A stretch of DNA of 64,000 nt from Pseudoflavonifractor sp. MSJ-30 (GTDB taxonomy: Bacteria; Bacillota; Clostridia; Oscillospirales; Oscillospiraceae): contig NZ_JAHLPU010000015.1 of the NCBI RefSeq assembly GCF_018918045.1, positions 1 through 64,000 of the forward strand, read 5' to 3'. Both the position numbers and the translations under genes were made by a program. Positions 51,162 to 60,515 of this stretch are shown here, in pieces. Under the pieces are notes generated by a model that saw nothing but the letters and a program-made list of their open reading frames with translations, ran no database searches and was not told where the DNA came from. Every line of letters starts with the position of its first letter. Position 1 is the first letter of the stretch.

Positions 51162-52475
51162 TTACTCCAGTTCAAATTTCTGCTTGTCCTGGGCGTTGAT
51201 CTCCTCGCCCAGCTGTACCTCAATGAGCTTCAGTTCCGTATCCGCCAGCACCGTATGGCGGCAGCCTGCGGACATGGTCACCACATCCCCGGCGTGGACC
51301 TTCTGCTCCATGCCGTCCACAATGGTCCGGCCCTCTCCGGCAATAACCACCCAGACCTCGTCCCGGTGCTTATGACTGTGGTAATTCATGCTGTGGCCCG
51401 GATTCAAGGTCACCTTGATGGTCATGGAGGCGTTCTCCACATCGATCACCTTGAAGCTGCCCCAGCTCTTTTCAGCGAACATGATCTGCTGCACAAATTT
51501 GTCCACAAAGGGCTTGATGTAGGAGCTCTGCTCTTTGTCGGAGACCAGAATCCCCTCCGGAGACGCGGAGATAATGACATCGTGCAATCCCATTGCCAGC
51601 ACGGGCACATCCATCTCATTGATGATATGCACCCCGGAGCATTTGTCGTTCAGCTCACCCTTGCCGATGATATTCTCGTCCATGGATTCCGTCAGGGTGT
51701 TCCATGTACCCAGGTCCTTCCACATCCCGGCATAGCGCACCACCTGGATCTTCGGCTCGTGCTCCACCACCGCATAGTCAAAGGATATCTTTTTCAGGGT
51801 CTCATACTTGTCAAACAGGTCCTGATAATCTGTGAAATCCATGAGTTCATGGGCCTTCCGCATGACATAGCCCAGCTTATAGGCAAAGACGCCGCCATTC
51901 CACAGGGCGCCCTGGGCAATGTACTCTGCCGCCACATCCGCCGTGGGTTTTTCCTTGAAGGTTCTGACGGAAGCCACATGGTCTCCGCTCTCCGGGATGA
52001 TATAGCCGTACTTCTCACTGGGATAGGTGGGCTCGATGCCCATAAGCACCAGATTGGCCTCCCCTTTATCCGCCTGGGCAGACAGCTCCTTCAGGGCCTC
52101 AAAATAACTATCCTCTACATAAGGGTCCACCGGGCAGACAACTACAGACTCCGCGGGTGAAACATGCAGCACGTCCACAAGGTAAGCCGTCGCCAGAGCG
52201 ATGGCCGGAAAGGTGTCCCGGCGGCAGGGCTCCACGCTGATGCCCACGTCTTCCCCCAGCTGATTGTGAATGGCAGAGACCTGGGTCTTGCTGGTGGCAA
52301 TGGTCACGGTGGCGTCAACGTCCACCTTTTTGATCTGCCGGTAGACCCGCTGAACCATGGACTCGTAGCCGCCGTCCTCTTTTTTGAAGAACTTGATAAA
52401 CTGCTTGGAGCGGACGTCATTGGAAAGGGGCCAAAGCCGTTTCCCGGAGCCGCCGGAAAGCAAAATGATATTCAT
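51162..52475 (-). CDS. manC: Mannose-1-phosphate guanylyltransferase
   Basis: A 437-residue two-domain enzyme: nucleotidyltransferase with LLSGGSGKRLWPLSN, FKEKPT, NGGVFAYK; and a C-terminal cupin (about 330-430, MNYHSHKHRDEVWVVIAGEG). It makes GDP-mannose from mannose-1-P and GTP. The C-terminal cupin resembles type II phosphomannose isomerase; with a separate manA present its isomerase role is uncertain. Confidence 0.93.
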   Translation of the reverse strand: MNIILLSGGSGKRLWPLSNDVRSKQFIKFFKKEDGGYESMVQRVYRQIKKVDVDATVTIATSKTQVSAIHNQLGEDVGISVEPCRRDTFPAIALATAYLVDVLHVSPAESVVVCPVDPYVEDSYFEALKELSAQADKGEANLVLMGIEPTYPSEKYGYIIPESGDHVASVRTFKEKPTADVAAEYIAQGALWNGGVFAYKLGYVMRKAHELMDFTDYQDLFDKYETLKKISFDYAVVEHEPKIQVVRYAGMWKDLGTWNTLTESMDENIIGKGELNDKCSGVHIINEMDVPVLAMGLHDVIISASPEGILVSDKEQSSYIKPFVDKFVQQIMFAEKSWGSFKVIDVENASMTIKVTLNPGHSMNYHSHKHRDEVWVVIAGEGRTIVDGMEQKVHAGDVVTMSAGCRHTVLADTELKLIEVQLGEEINAQDKQKFELE

Positions 52476-52487
52476 AAATCTTCTCCC

Positions 52488-53432
52488 TCAGCGCTCAGCC
52501 CGCATGGGGTTATGCAGGAAGTCTTCGTAAGCCAGACGGATACCATCCTCCAGCTCGGTCTTATAGGTCCAGCCCAGGGCCGTGGCCTTGGAAACATCCA
52601 GCAGCTTTCTGGGAGTCCCGTTGGGCTTGCTGGAATCCCACCTGATTTCCCCGGTATACCCCACGACTTTGGCAACCAGCTCGGTCAGCTCCCTGATGGA
52701 CAGTTCCTTGCCGGTACCGGCGTTGACGGTCTCATTGCCGGAGTAGTTGTTCATCAGGAAGACACAGAGGTTCGCCAGATCGTCTACATACAGGAACTCC
52801 CGCAGGGGGCTGCCGTCACCCCAGCAGGTGACACTTTCCGCGCCGCTGACCTTTGCCTCATGGAAGCGGCGGATCAGCGCGGGCAGAACATGGCTGTGGG
52901 TAGGATGGTAATTGTCGTTGGGTCCGTAAAGATTGGTAGGCATAACGGAAATATAGTCCGTGCCGTACTGCCGGTTCAGGAACTCACAGTATTTGAGTCC
53001 CGATATTTTTGCCAGGGCGTATGCCTCGTTGGTCTTCTCCAGCTCGCTGGTCAGCAGACAGCTTTCCTTCATGGGCTGTGGCGCCATGCGAGGATAGATG
53101 CAGGAGGAGCCCAGAAATTCCAGCTTTTTGCAGCCGTTCTGCCAGGCCGCATGGATGGCGTTCATTTCCAGCACCATATTGTCGTACATAAAATCGGCCA
53201 GCGCATTCTGATTGGCCACAATGCCGCCTACCTTCGCCGCCGCCAGGAACACATACTCCGGCTTCTCCGCGGCAAAGAATGCCTCCACCTGGTCCTGCCG
53301 GGTCAGATTCAGTTCCTTATGGGTGCGGGTGATGATATTGGTATAGCCCTGGCGCTGCAGCTCCCGGACTATGGCGGAACCTACCATGCCCCGGTGTCCC
53401 GCCACATAGATCTTCGCGTTTTTCTCCATCAT
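52488..53432 (-). CDS. fcl: GDP-L-fucose synthase
   Basis: A 314-residue short-chain dehydrogenase: [15 protein letters not shown] (NADP site), [25 protein letters not shown], and the [13 protein letters not shown]yr-x3-Lys. It epimerises and reduces GDP-4-keto-6-deoxymannose to GDP-L-fucose. The start at 53432 overlaps the gmd stop (ATGATG at the junction); an in-frame ATG three bases later is possible. Confidence 0.94.
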   Translation of the reverse strand: MMEKNAKIYVAGHRGMVGSAIVRELQRQGYTNIITRTHKELNLTRQDQVEAFFAAEKPEYVFLAAAKVGGIVANQNALADFMYDNMVLEMNAIHAAWQNGCKKLEFLGSSCIYPRMAPQPMKESCLLTSELEKTNEAYALAKISGLKYCEFLNRQYGTDYISVMPTNLYGPNDNYHPTHSHVLPALIRRFHEAKVSGAESVTCWGDGSPLREFLYVDDLANLCVFLMNNYSGNETVNAGTGKELSIRELTELVAKVVGYTGEIRWDSSKPNGTPRKLLDVSKATALGWTYKTELEDGIRLAYEDFLHNPMRAER

Positions 53433-54475
53433 CTCGCCGCCTCCATCATTGCCTTTTCCCGCTTTGCCAAAGCACGGTCGTGCTCTGCCATGATCCGCAC
53501 CAGCTGCGCATAGCTGGTCTTCTGGGGGTTCCACCCCAGCTTCGTTCTGGCCTTGGTGGGATCGCCCCACAGATTATCCACATCCGTTGGCCGGAACCAT
53601 TGGGGATTGACCGACACCAGCAGTTTGCCGGTTTCCGCGTCGTAGCCCTTTTCGTCAATACCGGTGCCCTCCCAGCGGATGGTCATGCCGTTGGCGGCAA
53701 AGGCCTTCTCCGTAAAGTCCCGGACGGTGTGCTGCTCGCCGGTGGCGATAACATAGTCATCCGGAGTCTCCTGCTGCAAAATCAGCCACATGCATTCCAC
53801 ATAGTCCCTGGCATAGCCCCAGTCCCGGAGGGAATCCATATTGCCAAGCTCCAGATGGTCCTGCAAGCCCTCGGCAATGCGTCCGGCAGCCAGCGTGATC
53901 TTTCGGGTGACGAAGTTCTCGCCCCGGCGCTCAGACTCGTGGTTGAAGAGAATGCCGTTGACGGCAAACATACCATAGGCCTCCCGGTACTCCTTGGTCA
54001 TCCAGAAACCGTACTGCTTGGCAACGGCATAGGGGGAATAGGGGTGGAAAGGTGTGGTTTCCCGCTGCGGAACCTCCTCCACCTTGCCGAAAAGCTCGGA
54101 GGTAGATGCCTGATAAATGCGGCAGGTACCGGCAAGTCCGCAGATGCGGACCGCCTCCAGAATCCGCAGAACGCCCAGGGCATCCACATCGCCGGAATAT
54201 TCGGGCACGTCAAAGCTGACCTGCACATGGGACTGGGCCGCCAGATTGTAAATTTCATCCGGCTTGACCTGACCGATGATGCGAATCAGGCTGGAGGAAT
54301 CGGTCAGGTCCCCGTCATGGAGTTTGATCTTCCCCATAAGGTGGTCAATGCGGGCAGTATTGGAAATGGACGCCCGGCGGGTGATGCCATGGACCTCGTA
54401 GCCCTTTTCCAGAAGGAATTCGGCAAGATAAGAGCCGTCCTGGCCGGTAATGCCGGTGATCAGTGCTTTTTTCAT
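53429..54475 (-). CDS. gmd: GDP-mannose 4,6-dehydratase
   Basis: A 348-residue dehydratase: [52 protein letters not shown], and [11 protein letters not shown] (Tyr-x3-Lys). Converts GDP-mannose to GDP-4-keto-6-deoxymannose. First gene of a five-gene path that ends in GDP-fucose. Upstream TATAAT at 54508-54513 on the minus strand with weak -35 GAGACA. Confidence 0.95.
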   Translation of the reverse strand: MKKALITGITGQDGSYLAEFLLEKGYEVHGITRRASISNTARIDHLMGKIKLHDGDLTDSSSLIRIIGQVKPDEIYNLAAQSHVQVSFDVPEYSGDVDALGVLRILEAVRICGLAGTCRIYQASTSELFGKVEEVPQRETTPFHPYSPYAVAKQYGFWMTKEYREAYGMFAVNGILFNHESERRGENFVTRKITLAAGRIAEGLQDHLELGNMDSLRDWGYARDYVECMWLILQQETPDDYVIATGEQHTVRDFTEKAFAANGMTIRWEGTGIDEKGYDAETGKLLVSVNPQWFRPTDVDNLWGDPTKARTKLGWNPQKTSYAQLVRIMAEHDRALAKREKAMMEAAR

Positions 54476-54539
54476 TGTGACAAACCTCTTTCAGACATTT
54501 TTGCTTTATTATAACACATTGCTTTTCATTTGTCTCCCC

Positions 54540-54585
54540 CAAAAAAAAGGAATCCGGCAGGGGCCTTGAAGCTCCTGCCGGAAAA
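54540..54585 (-). terminator. Terminator of the ugd gene
   Basis: CCGGCAGGAG / CTCCTGCCGG type stem, followed on the minus strand by a run of eight T, directly past the ugd stop. Confidence 0.85.
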
Positions 54586-54586
54586 A

Positions 54587-55825
54587 TCAATCTCTGCGGA
54601 ACAGATCCCGGGTATAGACCTTTTCCCGTACATCATCCAGACAGCTGTCGTAGCGGTTGGCGATGATGGCCTGGCTGTTCTTTTTGAACTCTGCCAAATC
54701 GTTTACCACCCGGCTGCCGAAAAAGGTCGTGCCGTCCTCCAGGGATGGCTCATAGATGATGACCGCGGCGCCCTTGGCTTTGATGCGCTTCATGACGCCC
54801 TGAATGGAGGACTGGCGGAAATTATCAGAATTGGCCTTCATGGTCAGGCGGTAGACCCCGATGACGCAGGTTTTTTCCGCGTTGGCATTGTATTCATTGT
54901 CCTCGTCGTAGCCATAGTATCCCGCCATTTGCAGCACCCGGTCCGCTATGAAGTCCTTCCGGGTGCGGTTGGATTCTACAATAGCCCCGATCAGGTTTTC
55001 CGGCACATCCCGGTAGTTGGCCAGCAGCTGCTTTGTGTCCTTGGGCAGGCAGTAGCCGCCGTAGCCGAAGGAGGGATTGTTGTACTGGTCGCCGATGCGG
55101 GGATCCAGGCACACGCCTTTGATAATCTGCCTGGTATCCAGTCCCTTCATCTCGGCGTAGGTGTCCAGCTCATTAAAGTAGCTGACCCGCAGGGCAAGAT
55201 AGGTGTTGGCAAAGAGCTTGACGGCCTCAGCCTCCGTAAAGCCCATAATAAGGGTATCGATATTCTCCTTGATGGCCCCCTCCCGCAGAAGGGACGCAAA
55301 GATTTCGGCAGCCTCCACCAGCCGGGCATTCTTCAGGTCCGTACCCACAATAATGCGGCTGGGATACAGATTGTCATAAAGCGCCTTGCTCTCCCGCAAA
55401 AATTCCGGGGAGAAAAGGATATTTTCGCAATGGTATTTTTCCCGGACAGATTCGGTGAATCCCACGGGAATGGTGGACTTGATTACAATGACCGTCTCCG
55501 GATTGCACCGCAGCACAAGCTGGATCACAGACTCCACGGCGGAGGTGTCGAAGAAATTCTTCTGGGAATCATAGTTTGTGGGCGCGGCGATAATCACGAA
55601 GTCCGCATCCCGATAGGCACTTTCCCCATCCAGAGTAGCCTTCAGATTCAGTTCCTTTTCCGCCAGATAACGCTCGATATATTCATCCTGAATGGGGGAT
55701 CTGCGCTGATTGAGCAGCGTAACCTTCTGAGGAACAATGTCCACAGCCGTAACCTCGTGCTTCTGGGCCAGCAGCACCGCTAAAGAAAGGCCCACATAGC
55801 CGGTTCCCGCAACCGCGATTTTCAT
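54587..55825 (-). CDS. ugd: UDP-glucose 6-dehydrogenase (nucleotide-sugar dehydrogenase)
   Basis: A 412-residue enzyme: [21 protein letters not shown] (NAD fold), [35 protein letters not shown] and the catalytic [12 protein letters not shown]ys. It oxidises UDP-glucose to UDP-glucuronate. GDP-mannose is a conceivable alternative substrate. Its start overlaps the Xre/TPR regulator stop by four bases. Confidence 0.92.
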   Translation of the reverse strand: MKIAVAGTGYVGLSLAVLLAQKHEVTAVDIVPQKVTLLNQRRSPIQDEYIERYLAEKELNLKATLDGESAYRDADFVIIAAPTNYDSQKNFFDTSAVESVIQLVLRCNPETVIVIKSTIPVGFTESVREKYHCENILFSPEFLRESKALYDNLYPSRIIVGTDLKNARLVEAAEIFASLLREGAIKENIDTLIMGFTEAEAVKLFANTYLALRVSYFNELDTYAEMKGLDTRQIIKGVCLDPRIGDQYNNPSFGYGGYCLPKDTKQLLANYRDVPENLIGAIVESNRTRKDFIADRVLQMAGYYGYDEDNEYNANAEKTCVIGVYRLTMKANSDNFRQSSIQGVMKRIKAKGAAVIIYEPSLEDGTTFFGSRVVNDLAEFKKNSQAIIANRYDSCLDDVREKVYTRDLFRRD

Positions 55826-56637
55826 AATGATACTCCTTTGTTTTTTTCGTCCCGATTTCTGCAGGCAGCCCGATAGGCGTTTTCAAAGTCGCCCAGCTCC
55901 CGGTAGCATTCTTCCAGCTGTCTGCCGCAGCCCCTGCCGCCCTTTTCAGCCATTAAAAATGCCGCAAGCGCAAGGGGATAGTCTTTTTTGCGCAGATATG
56001 CCAGGCCGGACAGGTATTCCGTCTCCGCAGTCCGCGTCTCCACCGCGCTCAGCAGCGCCAGGGCTCGTTCCGCGTTTCCCGCCTCAAGCTGCTGCTCCGC
56101 CCGGAGCAGCAGCTGTTCGTCCAGGCTCGGCAGGGCCTCGCCCTTCCGGCGCTGACCCAGGCGCTGGCGCAGAGCATCCCGGCGGGCCAGCAGCTCCTGG
56201 GTAATATAGGGGCTTTCAAAGCGTCCGCTCCGGCTCAGCAGCTTTTCCGCCACCGGCCCGCGCCGCTCTCGCGCCGCCGTTTCTGCCAGCTCCAGGCAGC
56301 TGAGATAGCCGAGAAGCCCACACTCCCAGTCCAGCGTGTCGTCCGGAGCGGCATAGTCCTCCAAAAGGTTCAGCACCAGACGGAAATTCTTTTTCTGAAA
56401 AGCTCCCCGGGCCAAGGCCATGAGCCGCTGATTATCTGTCAGCACCGTTTCTCCCAGAAAATAGCTTACAGGCTTGCCCAAGGCATCCGCCAGGTATTGC
56501 AGGGTCGCCATGGAGGGCCGGGCGGTGCCGTTCTCAATTTGCGAGAGCATATTGCGGGTGATCCGGTCGCCGCACAGCGCCCGCTGACTCAGCCCTGCCT
56601 CCTGCCGCGCCTGCCGCAGCAGCTGTCCCATCTCCAT
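55822..56637 (-). CDS. Xre-type HTH regulator with TPR-like helices
   Basis: A 271-residue protein: Xre helix-turn-helix at about 3-60 ([36 protein letters not shown]), then helical repeats (about 70-260) with TPR-like pairs such as [10 protein letters not shown] and [17 protein letters not shown]. Regulators of this kind often bind signalling peptides. It is coupled to ugd, suggesting control of UDP-glucuronate supply. Confidence 0.82.
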   Translation of the reverse strand: MEMGQLLRQARQEAGLSQRALCGDRITRNMLSQIENGTARPSMATLQYLADALGKPVSYFLGETVLTDNQRLMALARGAFQKKNFRLVLNLLEDYAAPDDTLDWECGLLGYLSCLELAETAARERRGPVAEKLLSRSGRFESPYITQELLARRDALRQRLGQRRKGEALPSLDEQLLLRAEQQLEAGNAERALALLSAVETRTAETEYLSGLAYLRKKDYPLALAAFLMAEKGGRGCGRQLEECYRELGDFENAYRAACRNRDEKNKGVSL

Positions 56638-56772
56638 GGCTCCACCCCCCTATTTCGCTCATTATACCAAAAGAAACGCAGGAAATCCACCTTTTCAAAA
56701 AATTCATTTGCTATTTCCGCGCAAATGGTTTATAACTATTGCTATGATGTGTAATTTGGAGGAAACCGCACT

Positions 56773-57771
56773 ATGACCTTATCCAGCCGCGATCTCAAAA
56801 GGACGGCCCATGAGAAGCTGCACAACGCAAAAAACCAGAGGGAAATCATCCTTCTTTACGCCGCCATTACTCTGGGGCTGGGACTTGTGATCCTGCTGCT
56901 GCAGCTCACGCTGAACCAGAAAATCTCCCATACCGGCGGTCTCTCCGGCATGAACAGCCGGAATATGCTCTCCGCCCTGTCGAACTTTCTGCCCCTTGTC
57001 TCCTCTATTGTGACCATGTGTCTGGCTTTTGGCTATATGGGCGGCATGCTGCGGGTCAGCCGGGGACAGTATGCCTCCCGCAATGCCCTGAAAACCGGCT
57101 TTGAGCGCTTCTGGCCACTGCTGCGGCTGAAGCTGCTGCTTGGGGCCATGATATTGGGTCTGGGCTTCGGCGCCAGCTATCTGGCCTCGCTGATTTTCAT
57201 GCTCTCGCCCTTTTCCGATTCCTTTATGAACGCCGTCGCCCCGGCTGTCAGCGGCGGCAGTCTCCTGACCGGCGGAACCATCACTCTGGACGAGACTGCG
57301 CTGGACGCCATTACCGCCGCCTCCGGCCCCCTGATCGTTATTTTTCTTGCGCTGATTCTTGCCTTTGTGGTGCCCATGCTCTACCGGTTCCGTATGGCAG
57401 ACTATGTGCTCTATGACCATCCAGAGGTGGGCGCCATGTACGCTCTGCTGGCAAGCCGCAAGATGATGCAGGGCAACCGCTGGCAGGTCTTCAAGCTGGA
57501 TATGAGTTTCTGGTGGTACTATCTCATCACCGTGCTGACAGCGGTTCTTGCCTATGGAGACGTGCTGCTGGCTCTGGTTGGTGTTTCTCTGCCGATGGAC
57601 GGCACGCTGAGCTACATTCTCTTCTACCTGCTCTCCGTTGCCGCAACCTTTGCCCAGCTGTACTTCCTGCGCAATCCCATGGAGGTCACCTACGCGCTGG
57701 CCTATGACCAGCTGAAGCCCAGGGAAGAAAAGCAGAACGGCGCGGTGCTGGGGAATATTTTCCAGATGTAA
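56773..57771 (+). CDS. DUF975-family membrane protein
   Basis: A 332-residue polytopic protein with about six helices (near residues 28-48, 72-92, 118-142, 196-220, 250-272 and 280-300). The pattern MTLSSRDLKRTAHEKL followed by LKTGFERFWPLLRLKLLLGAMILGLGF and SRKMMQGNRWQVFKLDMSFWWYYL is characteristic of DUF975. Function unknown; often near envelope genes. A TATAAC/TATGAT box lies about 20-40 bases upstream. Confidence 0.87.
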   Translation: MTLSSRDLKRTAHEKLHNAKNQREIILLYAAITLGLGLVILLLQLTLNQKISHTGGLSGMNSRNMLSALSNFLPLVSSIVTMCLAFGYMGGMLRVSRGQYASRNALKTGFERFWPLLRLKLLLGAMILGLGFGASYLASLIFMLSPFSDSFMNAVAPAVSGGSLLTGGTITLDETALDAITAASGPLIVIFLALILAFVVPMLYRFRMADYVLYDHPEVGAMYALLASRKMMQGNRWQVFKLDMSFWWYYLITVLTAVLAYGDVLLALVGVSLPMDGTLSYILFYLLSVAATFAQLYFLRNPMEVTYALAYDQLKPREEKQNGAVLGNIFQM

Positions 57772-57799
57772 CAGTAAGTCAATCCTGTACGGCGGCTGT

Positions 57800-57885
57800 C
57801 GGCCGCCCGCTGGACATCGAAGTTGAGTGCTCTGAAATCAGCCGCTCAATTTTGTTGTCACACGGGCAGCAGGCGGCCGTTTTTA
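57800..57885 (+). terminator. Long structured terminator region
   Basis: CGGCCGCC (57800-57807) pairs with GGCGGCCG (57872-57879), enclosing TTGAG...CTCAA, and is followed by TTTTT. Confidence 0.6.
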
Positions 57886-57897
57886 TGATATTTGTGA

Positions 57898-57926
57898 CCA
57901 TTCCGGGCGAATCGGTAGTAGATAAG
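57898..57926 (+). promoter_or_regulatory. Candidate ECF-sigma autoregulatory promoter, copy C
   Basis: CCAT (57898-57901), 20 bases, ATAAG (57922-57926), followed by TGAAGG as in copy B. Confidence 0.5.
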
Positions 57927-57962
57927 TGAAGGCCTTCAAAAAATCAGAAAGGAGGACGCGAA

Positions 57963-58523
57963 ATGACTGACAGCCAGATCGTTGACCTCTATTGGAACCG
58001 TCATGGAAACGCCGTAACAGAGACAAAGAAGAAATACGGACAGTACTTATTTTCCATTGCAAACCACATTTTGTCACAGCGTGAGGATTCCGAGGAATGC
58101 GTGAACGATACACTTTTGGGCGCCTGGAACTCTATCCCGCCCCACAGGCCAACAACTTTATCCACCTACCTTGGGAAAATCACCCGCCGATTGGCACTGA
58201 ACAGGCATCGCAGAAACACAGCAGAAAAACGAGGCGGAACGGAAGCTGACCTGTCACTGGAGGAATTATCCGACTGCATTCCGGCGGGGCGATCCATTGA
58301 CGAACAGTTGGATAGCCGTGAGCTGGCGGCAACCCTGAACCGTTTTCTGTCCGGGCTGGCCCCGGAACAGCGGCAGACCTTTGTATGCCGCTATTGGTAT
58401 TGCGATTCCATTGGTGAGATCGCCCGGAAATTCTCCTGGAGCGAAAGCAAAACAAAAATGACATTACTGCGAACCCGTGAAAAACTCAGGCAGTATCTGA
58501 AAAAGGAGGGAATTTTTGTATGA
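57963..58523 (+). CDS. ECF-type sigma-70 factor, paralog B
   Basis: 186 residues: region 2 (QIVDLYWNRHGNAVTETKKKYGQYLFSIANHIL, EDSEECVNDTLLGAWNSIPP) and region 4 (SIGEIARKFSWSESKTKMTLLRTREKLRQYL). GGAGG precedes the ATG. Overlaps its membrane partner by four bases. Confidence 0.88.
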   Translation: MTDSQIVDLYWNRHGNAVTETKKKYGQYLFSIANHILSQREDSEECVNDTLLGAWNSIPPHRPTTLSTYLGKITRRLALNRHRRNTAEKRGGTEADLSLEELSDCIPAGRSIDEQLDSRELAATLNRFLSGLAPEQRQTFVCRYWYCDSIGEIARKFSWSESKTKMTLLRTREKLRQYLKKEGIFV

Positions 58524-59770
58524 ACGCCATTCGATTGCAGAATGCCATAGGAGATATTCAGGATACCTATATTCTGGAAGCGCACGCCCCGGCATCCCGC
58601 CCAAGTGCCAGGAAATGGCTCGGGGTACTGCTGGCGGCGGTACTGCTGGCCCTGAGCCTCATAGCCTGCGCCCCGATGCTTTTCAGCAGCATTTCCGGGG
58701 ATGATCTGTCTCTCGAAGCTGCTTACATTGGGAACGGAGTCGTTGAGATCACCGTAGAAAACAAGTCCAGCAAAAAACTGAGCTTTCAGCCCACGCTGAA
58801 ATTAATGCTCTGGTCCGACGGAACGGAAATTCCAGCCCACGGCAAAGTTCGTTTCGCAAATACCGAAATCGCCCCAAACAGCACCGGTGTTCTGACCATC
58901 GATCTCTCTGCCGCCTACGATATGGCAGAGCTGGAAAAGCCGATTTCAAATGACGGGTACTACTTCGTGCTGACCAACCATAGCTTTGCCTTTGGCCAGG
59001 ACTGGATGTGTACTGTCCGCTTTTCGGAAACGGAAGCCGCAGTCCCGCCGGCCTATCCGGTACAGCCCAGCCCCGCGGAGGCGGACCCGGCGCTTATCCA
59101 AAAAGTTGAACCGGAGCTGCAAAGCTTCTTTGAAAGCTCCATCCTTGCGGATAAGGAAAGACGTGAGGAGATCACCGCCGCCTATTTTGCGCGCTGTACG
59201 GAAATCATCCGGGAATCCGGAAAAAATGTCATCCGCCCGGTATCGCCTGCCCCGGTCTTTCTGCTGGATGCACCGCCTGAGGGAACAATTCTGGATAATA
59301 ATCTGCCAGAGGAAATGCAGTACCAGCTGATCGGACAAAGGACAGCATCCATTGACAGCTATGCCTTTCCGATCGGTGCTTCCCCCGAGGACACCGCCTG
59401 TATTTTCAGTGCAGCCGTCCCGCAGACGGAAGCCGATCTTTCCAACGCGGATGGATCCACCTTGCCCGTAACCTACGTCATGGTCTATGATTCCGCCCAG
59501 GCCCGGCAGCCGGATGCTTACGCATTTATCCGGGGACAACTGATCCCGTTTTCGGACTTGCAGCCTAAGGTTGTCTATGAAGACGATCAATACACCGCAT
59601 TTAACGTCACCGACTGCTTCTTTACGGACCTGGACACCCAGATTGCGGCATTCCTGCAGTGGCGAACGGATCTGTTCTTCAATGACGACGTAGAGGAACG
59701 CATCCGGAACGTCTATGCTTACCTGCAGGATGCAATCAGGGAAATACATCTTTCCGCAGATGTATTCTGA
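58520..59770 (+). CDS. Membrane anti-sigma-like protein B
   Basis: 416 residues: N-terminal motif LQNAIGDIQDTYILEAHA, membrane helix about 33-55, then a long extracytoplasmic region in two parts: a beta-sandwich-like segment (55-165) and a mixed domain (190-416). The outer domain differs strongly from A and C, suggesting a different signal. Confidence 0.75.
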   Translation: MNAIRLQNAIGDIQDTYILEAHAPASRPSARKWLGVLLAAVLLALSLIACAPMLFSSISGDDLSLEAAYIGNGVVEITVENKSSKKLSFQPTLKLMLWSDGTEIPAHGKVRFANTEIAPNSTGVLTIDLSAAYDMAELEKPISNDGYYFVLTNHSFAFGQDWMCTVRFSETEAAVPPAYPVQPSPAEADPALIQKVEPELQSFFESSILADKERREEITAAYFARCTEIIRESGKNVIRPVSPAPVFLLDAPPEGTILDNNLPEEMQYQLIGQRTASIDSYAFPIGASPEDTACIFSAAVPQTEADLSNADGSTLPVTYVMVYDSAQARQPDAYAFIRGQLIPFSDLQPKVVYEDDQYTAFNVTDCFFTDLDTQIAAFLQWRTDLFFNDDVEERIRNVYAYLQDAIREIHLSADVF

Positions 59771-59789
59771 ACTGCCGGTTATCTGACGT

Positions 59790-59837
59790 GTAAGGGCCTG
59801 CTTCCCGGTTTTTCGGAAAGCGGGCCCTGTTACTTTC
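59790..59837 (+). terminator. Terminator between ECF cassettes
   Basis: GTAAGGGCC (59790-59798) pairs with GGCCCTGTTAC (59823-59833) around an inner CCG...CGG stem, followed by TTT. Confidence 0.7.
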
Positions 59838-59898
59838 TAATCAACCGTTCGGAATATTTGTCTTTTTCCAAAAAATGTGCTATCCTTTTTCTATATTT

Positions 59899-59930
59899 TT
59901 TCCATTTCCCGTTTTTCTGCGTGTATAAGG
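59899..59930 (+). promoter_or_regulatory. Candidate ECF-sigma autoregulatory promoter, copy B
   Basis: TTTCCAT (59899-59905), 19 bases, ATAAG (59925-59929). Matches copy A in element and spacing. AAAGGAGG precedes the ATG at 59958. Confidence 0.55.
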
Positions 59931-59957
59931 GTGAAGATACCAAAAGGAGGTAAGCCC

Positions 59958-60515
59958 ATGGAGGACAATGAGATTCTGGACCTGTATTTTGCCCGGTCGG
60001 AGCAGGCCATTGCTCAGACAGAGCGGAAATACGGGCCATACTGCTTTCATATTGCCAACCATATTCTATCCGATCCCTCGGACGCGGAGGAAAGCGTCAA
60101 CGATACCTATTATGCCGCCTGGAAACTGATCCCGCCACGTCGGCCCCAACGGTTCGCCACCTTTCTCGGAAAACTCACCCGCAACCTCTCCATTGACCGC
60201 TGGCGGAAAAAAACCGCCGGAAAACGGGGCGGCGGCGAGACCCGGCTGGTGCTGGACGAGCTGGCGGAATGTGTAGCAGGCAGCGAAAGCCCGGAAACGG
60301 ATGTATTGCGCAAAGAGCTGTCCGCCGCCCTGAACCGCTTTCTGCGAAAGCTCCCTGAAAAAGGCCGCACCATCTTTCTGCTCCGGTACTACTACGCCAA
60401 CACCCAGGAGGAGATTGCCCAAAAAACAGGGCTGTCGTCCAATCAGGTAAAGTACATTCTGCAAAGGACCCGGAAGGACTTAGCCGGTATGCTCAAAAAG
60501 GAGGGCCTGCAATGA
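59958..60515 (+). CDS. ECF-type sigma-70 factor, paralog C
   Basis: 185 residues: MEDNEILDLYFARSEQAIAQ (near-identical start to paralog A), EDAEESVNDTYYAAWKLIPP-like region 2 (here SDAEESVNDTYYAAWKLIPP), and region 4 TQEEIAQKTGLSSNQVKYILQRTRKDLAGML. Overlaps its partner by four bases. Adjacent to cassette B but separated by a terminator. Confidence 0.88.
   Translation: MEDNEILDLYFARSEQAIAQTERKYGPYCFHIANHILSDPSDAEESVNDTYYAAWKLIPPRRPQRFATFLGKLTRNLSIDRWRKKTAGKRGGGETRLVLDELAECVAGSESPETDVLRKELSAALNRFLRKLPEKGRTIFLLRYYYANTQEEIAQKTGLSSNQVKYILQRTRKDLAGMLKKEGLQ

Noticed and set aside
45872-54475. Vancomycin-resistance cluster
   Set aside because: VanY alone is common in wall recycling; no vanH/A/X or VanRS-like genes are present.
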